Shown piece after piece: positions 6,988 to 15,373 of a DNA stretch of 64,000 nucleotides. How positions within the stretch are numbered: position 1 is the first letter of the stretch; each line of letters opens with the position of its first letter. Position numbers and translations under genes: made by a program. The stretch is from NCBI GenBank assembly GCA_035765045.1, contig DASTYI010000139.1:1-64000 (forward strand), given 5' to 3'. The notes under the pieces are model-generated. The model was not told the origin of the DNA, made no database searches, and saw only the letters and a list, made by a program, of their open reading frames with translations. Source of the stretch: Iamia sp035765045 (GTDB lineage Bacteria > Actinomycetota > Acidimicrobiia > Acidimicrobiales > Iamiaceae).

Positions 6988-9228
6988 TCACCGGGAGGGT
7001 TGGAAGCGGCGGAGGCGGAGGCTGTTGGTCACCACGAAGACGCTGCTGAAGGCCATGGCCGCCCCGGCGAGCATCGGGTTGAGCAGCCCGGCGGCGGCGA
7101 TCGGGAGGGCGGCGACGTTGTAGGCGAAGGCCCAGAACAGGTTGCCCTTGATGATGGCCAGGGTCCGGCGGCTGAGGCGGATGGCGTCGGCCGCGGCCCG
7201 CAGGTCGCCCCGCACCAGGGTGAGGTCGGACGCCTCGATGGCCACGTCGGTGCCGGTGCCCATGGCCAGCCCCAGGTCGGCCTGGGCCAGGGCGGCGGCG
7301 TCGTTGACCCCGTCGCCGACCATGGCCACGACCCGCCCCTCGGCCTGGAGGCGGCGGACGACGTCGACCTTGTCGGCGGGCAGGACCTCGGCCACGACCT
7401 CGTCGATGCCGACCTGGCCGGCGACGTGGCGGGCGGCCCGCTCGTTGTCGCCGGTGAGCAGCACGGGTCGGAGCCCGAGCCGGCGGAACCGGTCCACGGC
7501 CTCGGCCGAGGTCGCCTTCACCGTGTCGGACACGACCACCACGGCGCGGGCCTCGCCGTCCCAGCCGACGAGCACCGGCGTGCGCCCGAGGGCCTCGGCG
7601 GCGTCACGGGCGGCGGCCAGGTCGTCCGGGAGGTGGATCGACCAGTCGGCCAGGAAGCGCTCGCGCCCGGCGACGACGGCGTGGCCGTCGACCACCCCGG
7701 TGACCCCCAGGCCCTGGGTGCTGGCGAAGGACTCGACCGGCGCCAGGGCGATGCCCCGGTCGCGCGCCCCGGCGGCGATGGCCCGGGCGATCGGGTGCTC
7801 GGAGGCGTCCTCGACCGACCCGGCCAGCCGCAGCGCCTCGGCCTCGTCGGTGCCGGCGGCGACGGCCACGTCGACCAGCGCCATCTCGCCCGTCGTCACC
7901 GTCCCGGTCTTGTCGAGCACGACGGTGTCGACCCGGCGCGTCGACTCGAGGACCTCGGGGCCCTTGATCAGGATGCCGAGCTGGGCGCCCCGGCCGGTGC
8001 CGACCATCAGGGCGGTGGGCGTGGCCAGCCCGAGGGCGCAGGGGCAGGCGATGATCAGGACGGCCACGGCGGCGGTGAAGGCGACCGCGGTGCTGTCGGT
8101 GGTGGCGGCGGTGATCCAGAACCCGAGGGTGGCGGCGGCCAGGGCGATCACGACCGGGACGAACACGGCCGACACCCGGTCGGCCAGCCGCTGGACCGGC
8201 GCCTTGCCCGTCTGGGCGTCGCTCACCAGCCGGGCGATCTGGGCCAGGGCGGTGTCGGCACCGACCCGCGTCGCCTCGACCACCAGCCGGCCCCCGGCGT
8301 TGACGGTGGCCCCGGTGACGACGTCGCCCGGGCCGACCTCGACCGGCACCGGCTCGCCGGTGAGCAACGAGGCGTCGATGGCCGAGGTGCCCTCGACCAC
8401 GGTGCCGTCGGTGGCGACCTTCTCGCCGGGGCGGACGACGAAGCGGTCGCCCACGGCCAGCTCGCCGATCGGGATGCGGACCTCGGCGCCGTCGCGCACG
8501 ACGGCGACGTCCTTGGCCCCCATCTCGAGCAGGGCCCGCAGGGCGTCGCCCGAGCGGGCCTTGGCCCGAGCCTCGGCGTAACGCCCGGCCAGGAGGAAGG
8601 TGGTGACGCCGGCGGCGACCTCCAGGTAGATCGAGCTCGACGCCATGCCCCGCTCGGGACGGATCGAGAACCCGTGGGTGAGCCCGATCACCCCGGCGTC
8701 ACCCCACATCAGGGCCCAGAACGACCAGCCCAGAGCAGCCAGGATCCCGACGCTCACCAGCGTGTCCATGGTGGCGGCGCCGTGGCGGAGGTTGGTCCAC
8801 GTGGCCCGGTGGAACGGCCACGCCCCCCACACCGCCACGGGGGCGGCCAGGGTGAGCGAGAGCCACTGCCAGCCGTCGACCTGGAGCGCCGGCACCATGC
8901 CCATGGCGATCACGGGCAGGGCCAGGGCGGCGCTGACGAGCAACCGCTGGCGGAGGACGTCGACCGGGGCCACGTCGTGGCTCATGTGGTCGTGCGGGTC
9001 GTGCTCGGCCGGGGCCGGGGGGACGACGCCGTAGCCGGTGGCCTCGACGGTGGCGACCAGGTCGTCGTCGGAGACGTCGCCGGCCACGGTGACCCGGGCC
9101 TGCTCGGTGGCGTAGTTGACGGTGGCGCTGACGCCGTCGATCCGGTTGAGCTTCTTCTCGACCCGGGCGGCGCACGAGGCGCACGTCATCCCGGTGATGG
9201 TCAGGTCGACCTCACGCACCTCACCCAT
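6988..9228 (-). CDS. copA: copper-exporting P1B-type ATPase
   Basis: A 746-residue heavy-metal P-type ATPase that pumps Cu(I) out of the cytoplasm. In order: one N-terminal HMA domain with GMTCASC (residues 13-19), a short His-rich linker near 75-85, membrane helices, the actuator TGE (290-292), the transmembrane metal site CPC (395-397, which assigns Cu/Ag specificity), phosphorylation site DKTG (439-442), SEHP of the nucleotide domain (about 477-480) and GDGVND (638-643). All key residues are present. It is the last gene of the copZ-anchored protein-copA operon and overlaps the preceding gene by 8 bases. Confidence 0.95.
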   Translation of the reverse strand: MGEVREVDLTITGMTCASCAARVEKKLNRIDGVSATVNYATEQARVTVAGDVSDDDLVATVEATGYGVVPPAPAEHDPHDHMSHDVAPVDVLRQRLLVSAALALPVIAMGMVPALQVDGWQWLSLTLAAPVAVWGAWPFHRATWTNLRHGAATMDTLVSVGILAALGWSFWALMWGDAGVIGLTHGFSIRPERGMASSSIYLEVAAGVTTFLLAGRYAEARAKARSGDALRALLEMGAKDVAVVRDGAEVRIPIGELAVGDRFVVRPGEKVATDGTVVEGTSAIDASLLTGEPVPVEVGPGDVVTGATVNAGGRLVVEATRVGADTALAQIARLVSDAQTGKAPVQRLADRVSAVFVPVVIALAAATLGFWITAATTDSTAVAFTAAVAVLIIACPCALGLATPTALMVGTGRGAQLGILIKGPEVLESTRRVDTVVLDKTGTVTTGEMALVDVAVAAGTDEAEALRLAGSVEDASEHPIARAIAAGARDRGIALAPVESFASTQGLGVTGVVDGHAVVAGRERFLADWSIHLPDDLAAARDAAEALGRTPVLVGWDGEARAVVVVSDTVKATSAEAVDRFRRLGLRPVLLTGDNERAARHVAGQVGIDEVVAEVLPADKVDVVRRLQAEGRVVAMVGDGVNDAAALAQADLGLAMGTGTDVAIEASDLTLVRGDLRAAADAIRLSRRTLAIIKGNLFWAFAYNVAALPIAAAGLLNPMLAGAAMAFSSVFVVTNSLRLRRFQPSR

Positions 9229-10150
9229 GGCTGCTCACCTCCACCCGGAAGGCGAAGGTGCGGACCACGCCGTCGACCTTCAGCTCGAGGAACAGGGTGT
9301 AGGACCCGGCCGTGGGGAACGTGGCGGTGAAGCCGACCGGCCCGCTGGTGCCGTCGTGCGGGTGCACGTGGGAGTACGCCAGGTCGTCGTTGCGGAAGGC
9401 CACCAGGTGGCCCCGGGCGCCGAGGTACGGCTCGGGCTCGACCACCTGGCCGTCGCGGGTGGCGGTGAAGGCGAGCTCGACGTCGCCCACGTCGAGGTGT
9501 CCGTCGAGGGCGACCGAGATGCCGTCGACGGTGACGGGGCTGTCGCCGCCGGGCACGCCGCCGCGGTCGGTCGGCTCGCCGTCGACGGTGAGCCGACCGG
9601 CGAGCACCAGGGCAGGGCCACCGACGGGCTGGAGGTCGGCCACGACGCGGTAGGTGTCGGGCTCCAACGGGGGCCGGGCGACCGACCAGGTGCCGTCGGC
9701 GTCGACCTCGGGGTGGAGGTGGGCGTAGCGGCCCCGGTCCTCGCCGAAGAGCACGAGGTGGAGGGGCTTCTCGTGGACGATCTCGGTGGCGACGACGGGC
9801 TCGCCACCGGGGTCGGTGATCCGGAAGCGGACCTCGTCGGCCGACGGCTCCATCACGATCGTGTAGCCGTCCTGGGTGTCGGTGGTGCCGGGGGCGGCGG
9901 CGGTGGCCTCCGGCTCGGTGCCGTGGTCGGCGTGCCCGTCCTCGGCCGGGGCCTCCGGCTCGGTGCCGTGGCCGCCGTGGCCGCTGTCGGCCGGGGCGTC
10001 GCCGGCGGGGGCGTCACCGTGGCCGGCCTCGACGTCGTGCTCGTCGGAGGCGGTGTCGATCGGCCCGGCCACCGCACCGATGCCGGCGCCGATCAGCCCG
10101 ACCAGGACCAGCCCGGCGAGGAAGCCCCCGACCTTGGCGCCGGGGCTCAC
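9221..10150 (-). CDS. membrane-anchored His-rich protein of the copper operon
   Basis: A 309-residue protein not assigned to a named family here. A single N-terminal membrane segment (about residues 8-30) is followed by an extracytoplasmic His/Asp/Glu-rich linker (about 38-90, repeating GHGxH and DHGTEPEA) and a C-terminal region of beta-strands with many histidines (IVHEKPLHLVLFGEDRGRYAHLHPE, in part; SHVHPHDGTSG). Such His-rich anchored proteins suit metal binding outside the membrane, perhaps accepting copper from CopA; this is inference from sequence and operon. The GTG at 10150 overlaps the copZ stop by 4 bases (GTGA), which fixes the start. Confidence 0.8.
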   Translation of the reverse strand: MSPGAKVGGFLAGLVLVGLIGAGIGAVAGPIDTASDEHDVEAGHGDAPAGDAPADSGHGGHGTEPEAPAEDGHADHGTEPEATAAAPGTTDTQDGYTIVMEPSADEVRFRITDPGGEPVVATEIVHEKPLHLVLFGEDRGRYAHLHPEVDADGTWSVARPPLEPDTYRVVADLQPVGGPALVLAGRLTVDGEPTDRGGVPGGDSPVTVDGISVALDGHLDVGDVELAFTATRDGQVVEPEPYLGARGHLVAFRNDDLAYSHVHPHDGTSGPVGFTATFPTAGSYTLFLELKVDGVVRTFAFRVEVSSHG

Positions 10151-10356
10151 GGGACGACCTCGTAGCCGGCCTCGTCGACCGCGGCGGCGACCGCCGCCGG
10201 GTCGAGGTCGGCGGCCGAAGTGATGGCGACCGCCCCGCTGTCGAGGTCGACGTCGACCCCGGTGACGCCGGGGAGCTGCCCGAGCTCCTGGCGGACGGCG
10301 GAGGCGCAGTGCCCGCAGGTCATCCCCTGGACGGTGACGGTGGTGGTGCGGGTCAT
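10147..10356 (-). CDS. copZ: copper chaperone, heavy-metal-associated domain protein
   Basis: A 69-residue stand-alone HMA domain. The metal-binding motif GMTCGHC sits at about residues 11-17, in a ferredoxin-like beta-alpha-beta fold ending in AVDEAGYEVVP. CopZ-type chaperones hand Cu(I) to CopA and to CsoR. The ATG at 10356 begins the domain directly; the longer frame upstream would include the operator region. First gene of the operon, 36 bases downstream of the first palindromic operator, and translationally coupled to the next gene by a 4-base overlap. Confidence 0.92.
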   Translation of the reverse strand: MTRTTTVTVQGMTCGHCASAVRQELGQLPGVTGVDVDLDSGAVAITSAADLDPAAVAAAVDEAGYEVVP

Positions 10357-10391
10357 GGTGGTGGCCTCCTCGGCTCGGGTGCCCGGCCAAC

Positions 10392-10431
10392 ATACCCCCA
10401 GGGGGTATCGAGGACAACCCCCCGGGGGTAT
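10392..10431 (-). promoter_or_regulatory. two CsoR-type copper operators
   Basis: ATACCCCCAGGGGGTAT (10392-10408) and AACCCCCCGGGGGTAT (10416-10431) are near-identical G/C-tract palindromes placed just upstream of copZ. TACCCC-n-GGGGTA palindromes are the known recognition pattern of the Cu(I)-responsive repressor CsoR. The two sites are spaced 24 bases apart (centre to centre), about two helical turns. The csoR gene itself is not in the window. Confidence 0.85.
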
Positions 10432-10516
10432 CCGGTCGGGAGCGTGGGTGCTTGACCTCGTCACACGATCGCAACAAGGATCACCCTCCCATGTCGATGC
10501 CCGCGCCGGTCCGGCG

Positions 10517-11914
10517 GTGAGGATCCCCCGCCCGGCGCACCTGACCGGGCTGCTGGTCGCCGGCGCGCTGCTCGCCCTGGGCGGCGTCCCCGCCGGGGCC
10601 GACGACGGCGTCACCTACACCTGCCCCAAGAGCCCCGGCTACGAGTGCATGCCCGGCACCGGCTACACCGGCCAGAGCGTCTGGGGCTCGCACGGACCCG
10701 GCCACAACTGCGTGAGCTACGTCGCCCACATGCTCCAGCGCAACGGGTCGGGGCGGCCCTGGCCGGGCCGGCTCGGCAACGGCTCGGACTGGGACGAGCA
10801 CGCCCGGGCCGCCGGCTACGTGGTCGACACCACCCCGACGGTCGGGTCGATCGCCCAGTGGGACGGCGGCTCGGGCCACGTCGCCTACGTCGACGAGGTC
10901 ACGCCCGACCACATCGTCGTCACCGAGGACAACTACTCCGGCTACGCCTCGGCCCGCCGCATCGCCCGCACCAGCACGACCTTCGCCGAGGCCGAGTTCC
11001 TCCACATCCGCGACCTGCCCACCGCGCCCGCCGACGACGTCCTGTGGGCCGGTGGATCCGCTGCGGCCACGATGTGGTGGGGCGGGACGGCCGAGCCGAC
11101 CTTCCGCGCCGCGCCGGGGGCGACCGGGCCGCGCCGGGGCGACGCCCCCGTGGCCGGTGACCTCGACGGCGACGGCGCCACCGACCTGGTCCTCCACCCG
11201 CCCGGCGCCATCCGGGCGAGCATCCTCTGGGGCGACGGGCGGGGCGGCTTCGGCCCCCCGACGGTCCGCTCGGTGCCCGGCGGCGGTCGGGCCCGGCCGC
11301 TCGTCGGCGATCTCGACGGCGACGGCGCCGACGACGTCGTCTGGTACGCCGCCGGGCCCGCCACCGACGCCGTCTGGTGGGGCCGGCCCGGCGCCCGCAC
11401 GCCGACGGCGAGCGCCGTCACCCTCGACGGCACCTACCTGCCGGCGGTGGGCGACTTCGACGGCGACGGGGTCGACGACCTCGTCCTGGCCGGCGCCGGC
11501 GACCGCGTCGACCGGGTCGTCTGGGGGCGGGAGGGCCAGCGCCGGCTCCGGACTCGGCGCCTCCCGCCGGCCCGGCTGGCGGCCTCGGCCTTCGCCGTGG
11601 TCGGCGATCTCGACGGCGACGGGCGCGACGACATCACCTGGGCCCGCCCCGGGCCGGCCCGCGACGCCATCTGGTGGGGCGAGGGCGACCGGGCCATGAC
11701 CCGTCGCCCGCTCGACCTCGACGAGGGCCAGACCCCCCACGCCGGCGACTTCGACGGCGACGGGGCCCACGATCTGCTCCTCGTCGGGGGCGACGGCGTC
11801 GAGGACGTCGTGCTCCGGGGCACGGTGGGGCGGCGGACCCTGACACCGACTCCGTCCCTGGTCGCGGCGCCGGTGGGTGCCATCGCCGTCGCCGCCGACT
11901 TCGGCCCGGGCTGA
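10517..11914 (+). CDS. secreted CHAP-domain protein with five FG-GAP-like repeats
   Basis: A 465-residue exported protein. A signal peptide covers about residues 1-28 (hydrophobic LLVAGALLALGGVPAGA). Residues about 33-165 form a CHAP (Cys-His amidohydrolase/peptidase) domain with candidate catalytic Cys65 (GHNCVSYVAHML), His121 (GHVAYVDEV) and Asn139 (TEDNY); CHAP domains cleave peptidoglycan. Then five repeats carry GD(L/F)DGDG calcium-binding loops, each followed by a WWG/VWG element, as in FG-GAP/VCBS propeller blades. The GTG at 10517 begins the signal peptide. A cell-wall hydrolase or wall-bound protein is likely; it may bind carbohydrate or calcium. Confidence 0.85.
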   Translation: MRIPRPAHLTGLLVAGALLALGGVPAGADDGVTYTCPKSPGYECMPGTGYTGQSVWGSHGPGHNCVSYVAHMLQRNGSGRPWPGRLGNGSDWDEHARAAGYVVDTTPTVGSIAQWDGGSGHVAYVDEVTPDHIVVTEDNYSGYASARRIARTSTTFAEAEFLHIRDLPTAPADDVLWAGGSAAATMWWGGTAEPTFRAAPGATGPRRGDAPVAGDLDGDGATDLVLHPPGAIRASILWGDGRGGFGPPTVRSVPGGGRARPLVGDLDGDGADDVVWYAAGPATDAVWWGRPGARTPTASAVTLDGTYLPAVGDFDGDGVDDLVLAGAGDRVDRVVWGREGQRRLRTRRLPPARLAASAFAVVGDLDGDGRDDITWARPGPARDAIWWGEGDRAMTRRPLDLDEGQTPHAGDFDGDGAHDLLLVGGDGVEDVVLRGTVGRRTLTPTPSLVAAPVGAIAVAADFGPG

Positions 11915-11975
11915 CCCCACCCCTACGGCGGTTGAACGTCACAGCCCGCCGGCTGTGCTTGGTGGCCCGTCATGC

Positions 11976-12182
11976 CCTATGGTGCGCAGGTCTCGATGCA
12001 CTCGTGCACCGAGCGGACGCCGGTGCTGCGGCCGGCGACAACCCACAGTTCGCCCAACCGATCACGACCTCGTCGGACCGGTTGGCATGGTGCGGCACCG
12101 ATCGGGGACACCACCCCTCCCCCGTCTCCGGTCGGTGCCGCTCACACCGAGCAGACGGCGGGCCCCACCGGGGCCCGCCGTC
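11976..12182 (+). ncRNA. candidate structured RNA with C-rich loop (6C-like)
   Basis: The 279-base gap between convergent genes has no plausible ORF but is full of stable helices. At 12092-12109/12124-12141 there is an 18-bp stem (two G-U pairs) closing the loop ACCACCCCTCCCCC; a smaller CCAACCG/CGGTTGG stem precedes it and a very strong terminator hairpin follows (12154-12182). The actinobacterial 6C small RNA is known for hairpins with cytosine-rich loops and a 3' terminator, so this is a candidate member or analogue. The 5' end is a guess based on CCCTATGGT near 11976. It could instead be the 3' UTR of either neighbour. Confidence 0.35.
12154..12182. terminator. strong bidirectional hairpin terminator
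   Basis: GACGGCGGGCCCC (12154-12166) pairs perfectly with GGGGCCCGCCGTC (12170-12182) around a 3-base loop ACC. It lies between the secreted-protein gene and the end of the alkB operon, so it can stop transcripts from either side. Confidence 0.75.
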
Positions 12183-12193
12183 GCCGCGTGGGC

Positions 12194-13114
12194 CTAGAGG
12201 ATCCGCAGGATCTCGGTGGCGGCGTCGAGGGCGGCGGCGCGCACGGCGTAGCGGTCGATGCCCCAGCGCCGGCGGTGGGCGGCGAGCTGGGCGGCGATGC
12301 CCTCGACGGTGCCGATCCAGACGTAGGGCACGGTGAGGAGGTCGGCCGGGTCGACGGCGCCGAGCCGGTCGGCCAGCCGCTCGGCCGCCCCCTCCCGGTC
12401 GTCGGTGACCTCGACGTGCTGGACGAGGGCCTCGACCGCCGGGGCCGTCCCGGCGGCGGCGATCGCGGCGCGGAGGGCACCGAAGGAGGCCTCCAGGTCG
12501 GCCGCGCCCCAGGCCACGGTGTGGCGGTGGCCGTCCTCGAGCGTGCGCCCCAGCCCGGTGACGCCGACGACGTCGGCCACCCGCGCCCCCAGGGCCAGCA
12601 CCCGGCGGCCGGCGCCGCCGACCATCAGCGGCACCCGATCCTGCACCGGCCGGGGCGTCTCCAGGCGGGCGCCGGTGGCGTGGACCCAGGGCCCGGCGAC
12701 GGTGACCTCCTCGCCGGCCAGCAGCCGGGCGACCACGTCCGCCACCTGCTCCAGGCGGCCGACCCGGTCCCCCGCCGGCGGCACCGCCCGGCCCACCGCC
12801 GCCCACTCCGCCGGGGTGTGGCCGGCGCCCAGGCCGAGCAGGGCCCGCCCGCCCGACACCACGTCGAGGGTGGCCACCTCGGCGGCCAGGGCGATCGGCT
12901 CCCACAGCCCGGCGTTGGCCACGCACGGGCCCAGGGCGACCCGCTCGGTGACGGCGGCGGCCGCGGCGAGGGCCACGAACGGCGACGCCGCCGAGCCCGG
13001 GTGGTCCGCCGTGTAGAGGGCGGCGAAGCCGGCCGCGTCGACCCGGCGGGCCAGGGCCAGCCACGCCGCCGCATCCGACGGGTCCGCCCCGATCGAGATC
13101 CGGATGCCGCTCAC
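12194..13114 (-). CDS. LLM class (F420-dependent-type) oxidoreductase
   Basis: A 306-residue bacterial luciferase-like monooxygenase/F420-dependent oxidoreductase (TIM barrel). Family marks: N-terminal AGFAALYTADHPGSAASPFVAL, TERVALGPCVAN, the LLGLGAGHTPAEW loop (about residues 92-104) and VPLMVGGAGRRVLALGARVAD. In actinobacteria most such proteins use F420, but the cofactor cannot be proven here. The GTG at 13114 overlaps the upstream gene stop by 4 bases, fixing the start. It is the last gene of the alkB operon, ahead of a strong terminator. Confidence 0.87.
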   Translation of the reverse strand: MSGIRISIGADPSDAAAWLALARRVDAAGFAALYTADHPGSAASPFVALAAAAAVTERVALGPCVANAGLWEPIALAAEVATLDVVSGGRALLGLGAGHTPAEWAAVGRAVPPAGDRVGRLEQVADVVARLLAGEEVTVAGPWVHATGARLETPRPVQDRVPLMVGGAGRRVLALGARVADVVGVTGLGRTLEDGHRHTVAWGAADLEASFGALRAAIAAAGTAPAVEALVQHVEVTDDREGAAERLADRLGAVDPADLLTVPYVWIGTVEGIAAQLAAHRRRWGIDRYAVRAAALDAATEILRIL

Positions 13115-13869
13115 AGCGGGATCACCGTGCCCGGTCGGGTGGTGCGGGCGACGTTGGTGCGCTGGACGACGCCGCCGCCGCCGTCGGGCTCGGAGGTGGT
13201 GTTCGAGCAGCCGCCGTCGGGGACGGCCTGGTAGCGGGTGCGGACGGCGACGGGGCGGACGACGGCGCCGTCGCTCGTCACCCCCGACAGGTCGCTCCAG
13301 CGCACCGCCGAGGAGGGGTCGTCGCAGGCGGCGAAGACCTCGGACCAGACCATGATCCCGGCCAGGTGGTCGCCACCGACGTGGAGCTGGCGGATCTCGA
13401 CGTCGTCGACGCTGGCCGCCCAACCCTCGACGCCCCGGTGGATCGAGAGGCGGTAGGGCCGGCCCGCCACCCAGGCGAGGTCGCGGGTGTTGGGGTTGGC
13501 CAGGGCCGAGGGCAGGGCGCTGGTCGAGCCGCCGAGCTCGCGCCCGTCGGCGCCGTAGCCGCCCCAGTTGACGGCGCCGGCGCCCGGGTGCCGGGGGTGG
13601 TGCTGGAGCCCGGTGTGGCCCCCGCCGAGCCGGCGCCCCAGCCCGGCGCCCTCGACGAAGCTGGCCTGGAGGGCCCAGAAGTGGAGGCGGTCGACGGTCG
13701 GCCGCTCGACGACGGTGAGGGTGGCGCCCACCTCGACCAGGGCCGGCGCCGGGCCGTCCCACAGCCACTCCAGGTGGAGCGAGGAGGCGCCGTTGGACGA
13801 CGTCGGCAGCCCGGTCGTGCGCTCCGAGGCCGAACCCCAGAACCGGGCGAGGGCCGACCGCCAGCTCAC
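13111..13869 (-). CDS. unrecognised protein encoded between alkB and an LLM oxidoreductase
   Basis: A 252-residue protein I do not recognise. It has no signal peptide or membrane helix. The middle is rich in Trp, Gly, Asn and His: HFWALQASFVEGAGLGRR, HTGLQHHPRHPG, VNWGGYGADG, NPNTRDLAW and YRLSIHRG, a beta-rich pattern that suggests a concanavalin/jelly-roll-like fold. A cluster of acidic and cysteine residues (FAACDDP, DGGCSNTT) follows. Both ends overlap neighbours by exactly 4 bases (GTGA), so it is translationally coupled to alkB upstream and the oxidoreductase downstream. A role linked to alkylation repair is inference from this context. Confidence 0.8.
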   Translation of the reverse strand: MSWRSALARFWGSASERTTGLPTSSNGASSLHLEWLWDGPAPALVEVGATLTVVERPTVDRLHFWALQASFVEGAGLGRRLGGGHTGLQHHPRHPGAGAVNWGGYGADGRELGGSTSALPSALANPNTRDLAWVAGRPYRLSIHRGVEGWAASVDDVEIRQLHVGGDHLAGIMVWSEVFAACDDPSSAVRWSDLSGVTSDGAVVRPVAVRTRYQAVPDGGCSNTTSEPDGGGGVVQRTNVARTTRPGTVIPL

Positions 13870-14531
13870 CGCGACGAGAAGTGCACCGGGTCGCCGTAGG
13901 AGCCGCCCTGCTCCTGGCGGCCCTGCCGCGACGTCCACCGCCACTGCACCGAGAACCGGGGCCCGACGCGGGCGCTCGTCTTGGGCACGGCGTGCTCCCA
14001 GCGGGCCTGGCAGGCGCCCCCCATGACCAGCAGGTCGCCGTGGCCGGGGGCCAGGTCGATCACCGCCCCCCTGTCGGGCAGGTCGTGGGCGTAGCGGTGG
14101 CTCCGCGGCCGCAGGGCGAAGGGCCGGCGGTGGCCGACCACCAGCAGGGCGATCCGGGTGTCGTCGAGCCACTTCATGTCCCGGTCGCGGTGGAAGGCGA
14201 CGCTGTCGCGCCCGTCCCGGTACCAGGCCACGGCGGGGGCGGCGAAGCGGACGCCGTAGCGGTGCTGGAGGGCGCGGTGGACGTCGTGGAGCACCGGGTG
14301 CGGGGGCCGGTCGAGCGGGTACCCGGAGCCGAGCCGGGGCACGTCGACCCAGTGGTCGTAGCGGAAGACCTTGCTGTCGCCCCACGGGAGGTGCTCGACC
14401 AGAGCGGTGGCGACCTCGTCGGGCTCGGTGACGACGCCCCGGGCCACGTCGACCCACGAGGCCTCGTCGAGCCACGTGCGCTCGAAGCGCACGTCCCGCC
14501 GCAGCGCCGCTCGCCCGTCGACCACGTCCAC
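13866..14531 (-). CDS. alkB: 2-oxoglutarate/Fe(II)-dependent DNA repair dioxygenase AlkB
   Basis: A 221-residue AlkB-type dioxygenase that oxidatively removes alkyl groups such as 1-methyladenine and 3-methylcytosine from nucleic acid. The iron ligands are His114 and Asp116 (AFHRDRDMKW) and His180 (WEHAVPKT); the 2-oxoglutarate-binding arginines are Arg192 and Arg198 (GPRFSVQWRWT). Length matches the family. GTG start, 6 bases after a TAGCCT hexamer. First gene of a three-gene operon with 4-base overlaps; the downstream partners are unusual for alkB. Confidence 0.92.
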   Translation of the reverse strand: MDVVDGRAALRRDVRFERTWLDEASWVDVARGVVTEPDEVATALVEHLPWGDSKVFRYDHWVDVPRLGSGYPLDRPPHPVLHDVHRALQHRYGVRFAAPAVAWYRDGRDSVAFHRDRDMKWLDDTRIALLVVGHRRPFALRPRSHRYAHDLPDRGAVIDLAPGHGDLLVMGGACQARWEHAVPKTSARVGPRFSVQWRWTSRQGRQEQGGSYGDPVHFSSR

Positions 14532-14537
14532 CGGGCC

Positions 14538-14543
14538 AGGCTA
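14538..14543 (-). promoter_or_regulatory. -10-like hexamer TAGCCT of alkB operon
   Basis: TAGCCT lies 6 bases before the alkB GTG at 14531 with no ribosome-binding site; identical hexamers precede other genes in the window. Confidence 0.6.
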
Positions 14544-14631
14544 CGACCTCGGTCCGGCCCCCACGTCCCGGCGACGGCGCCGGCGTGACACCGTCCGCCA
14601 GGGATCCCGGGCGGCTGTCGCACCCCCTCTG

Positions 14632-14637
14632 TAGCCT
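14632..14637 (+). promoter_or_regulatory. -10-like hexamer TAGCCT of HAD gene
   Basis: TAGCCT ends 7 bases before the GTG at 14645. This picks the GTG start over the in-frame upstream ATG at 14585, which lies ahead of the promoter. Confidence 0.6.
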
Positions 14638-14644
14638 GGGTCCG

Positions 14645-15373
14645 GTGAAGGGGCATCTGGCCATCCTCGACGGGGACGACACCCTCTGGTCGGTCGAAGG
14701 CCTCTACGACGACGCCCTCGACCGAGCGCAGGAGCGGGTGGAGGCCCACGGGCTCCCCGGCGATCGCTGGCGCACCCTCCAACGCCAGCTGGACCTGGTC
14801 AACGTGCTCGAGATGGGCACCTCGGCCGCCCGGTTCCCGCTGTCGTCGGTCCAGGCCGTGGACCAGCTCGCCGACGAGGTGGCGGCCCCCGGCGGTCCGG
14901 CGCTCGACGCCCTGCGGTCCGAGGTCGAGGCCATCTCCTGCTCGGTCTTCACCGCCGCCGCCCCGCTCGTGCCCGCCGTCGAGGACGTCCTGGGCGACCT
15001 GGGCGAGCGGATGCGGCTGGTCCTCCTGACCAAGGGCGATCGGCAGGTGCAGGAGCGGCGCATCGCCGAGTCCGGCCTCCGCCCCCTCCTCGACGACGTG
15101 GTCATCGTCGAGGCCAAGAGCCCCGAGACCTTCGGCGAGATCGTCCGCGCCAGCGGGGTGGTGCCCGGCCGGGCGTGGTCGATCGGCAACAGCATCCCCT
15201 CCGACATCAACCCCGCCGTCGCCGCCGGGCTCAACGCCGTGTGGGTCGACTCCCACGTCTGGGAGTACGAACGGCGCGAGGGCTACGTGCCCCACCCGAG
15301 GGTCATGGCCCTCCCCTCGCTCAAGGTCGTCCCCGAGCACCTCCTGCCCCTCCTGCGAGACGGGGAGGGGTGA
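14645..15373 (+). CDS. HAD family hydrolase
   Basis: A 242-residue haloacid-dehalogenase-superfamily phosphatase. Motif I is DGDDTLW at residues 9-15 (nucleophile Asp9, acid/base Asp11); motif II/III region includes LTKGDRQVQERR (conserved Thr and Lys) and motif IV is GNSIPSDINPA. The start GTG follows a TAGCCT -10-like hexamer and begins one strand before motif I. The physiological substrate is unknown. Its TGA overlaps the next ATG by one base (TGATG), so the two genes are one transcript. Confidence 0.85.
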   Translation: MKGHLAILDGDDTLWSVEGLYDDALDRAQERVEAHGLPGDRWRTLQRQLDLVNVLEMGTSAARFPLSSVQAVDQLADEVAAPGGPALDALRSEVEAISCSVFTAAAPLVPAVEDVLGDLGERMRLVLLTKGDRQVQERRIAESGLRPLLDDVVIVEAKSPETFGEIVRASGVVPGRAWSIGNSIPSDINPAVAAGLNAVWVDSHVWEYERREGYVPHPRVMALPSLKVVPEHLLPLLRDGEG

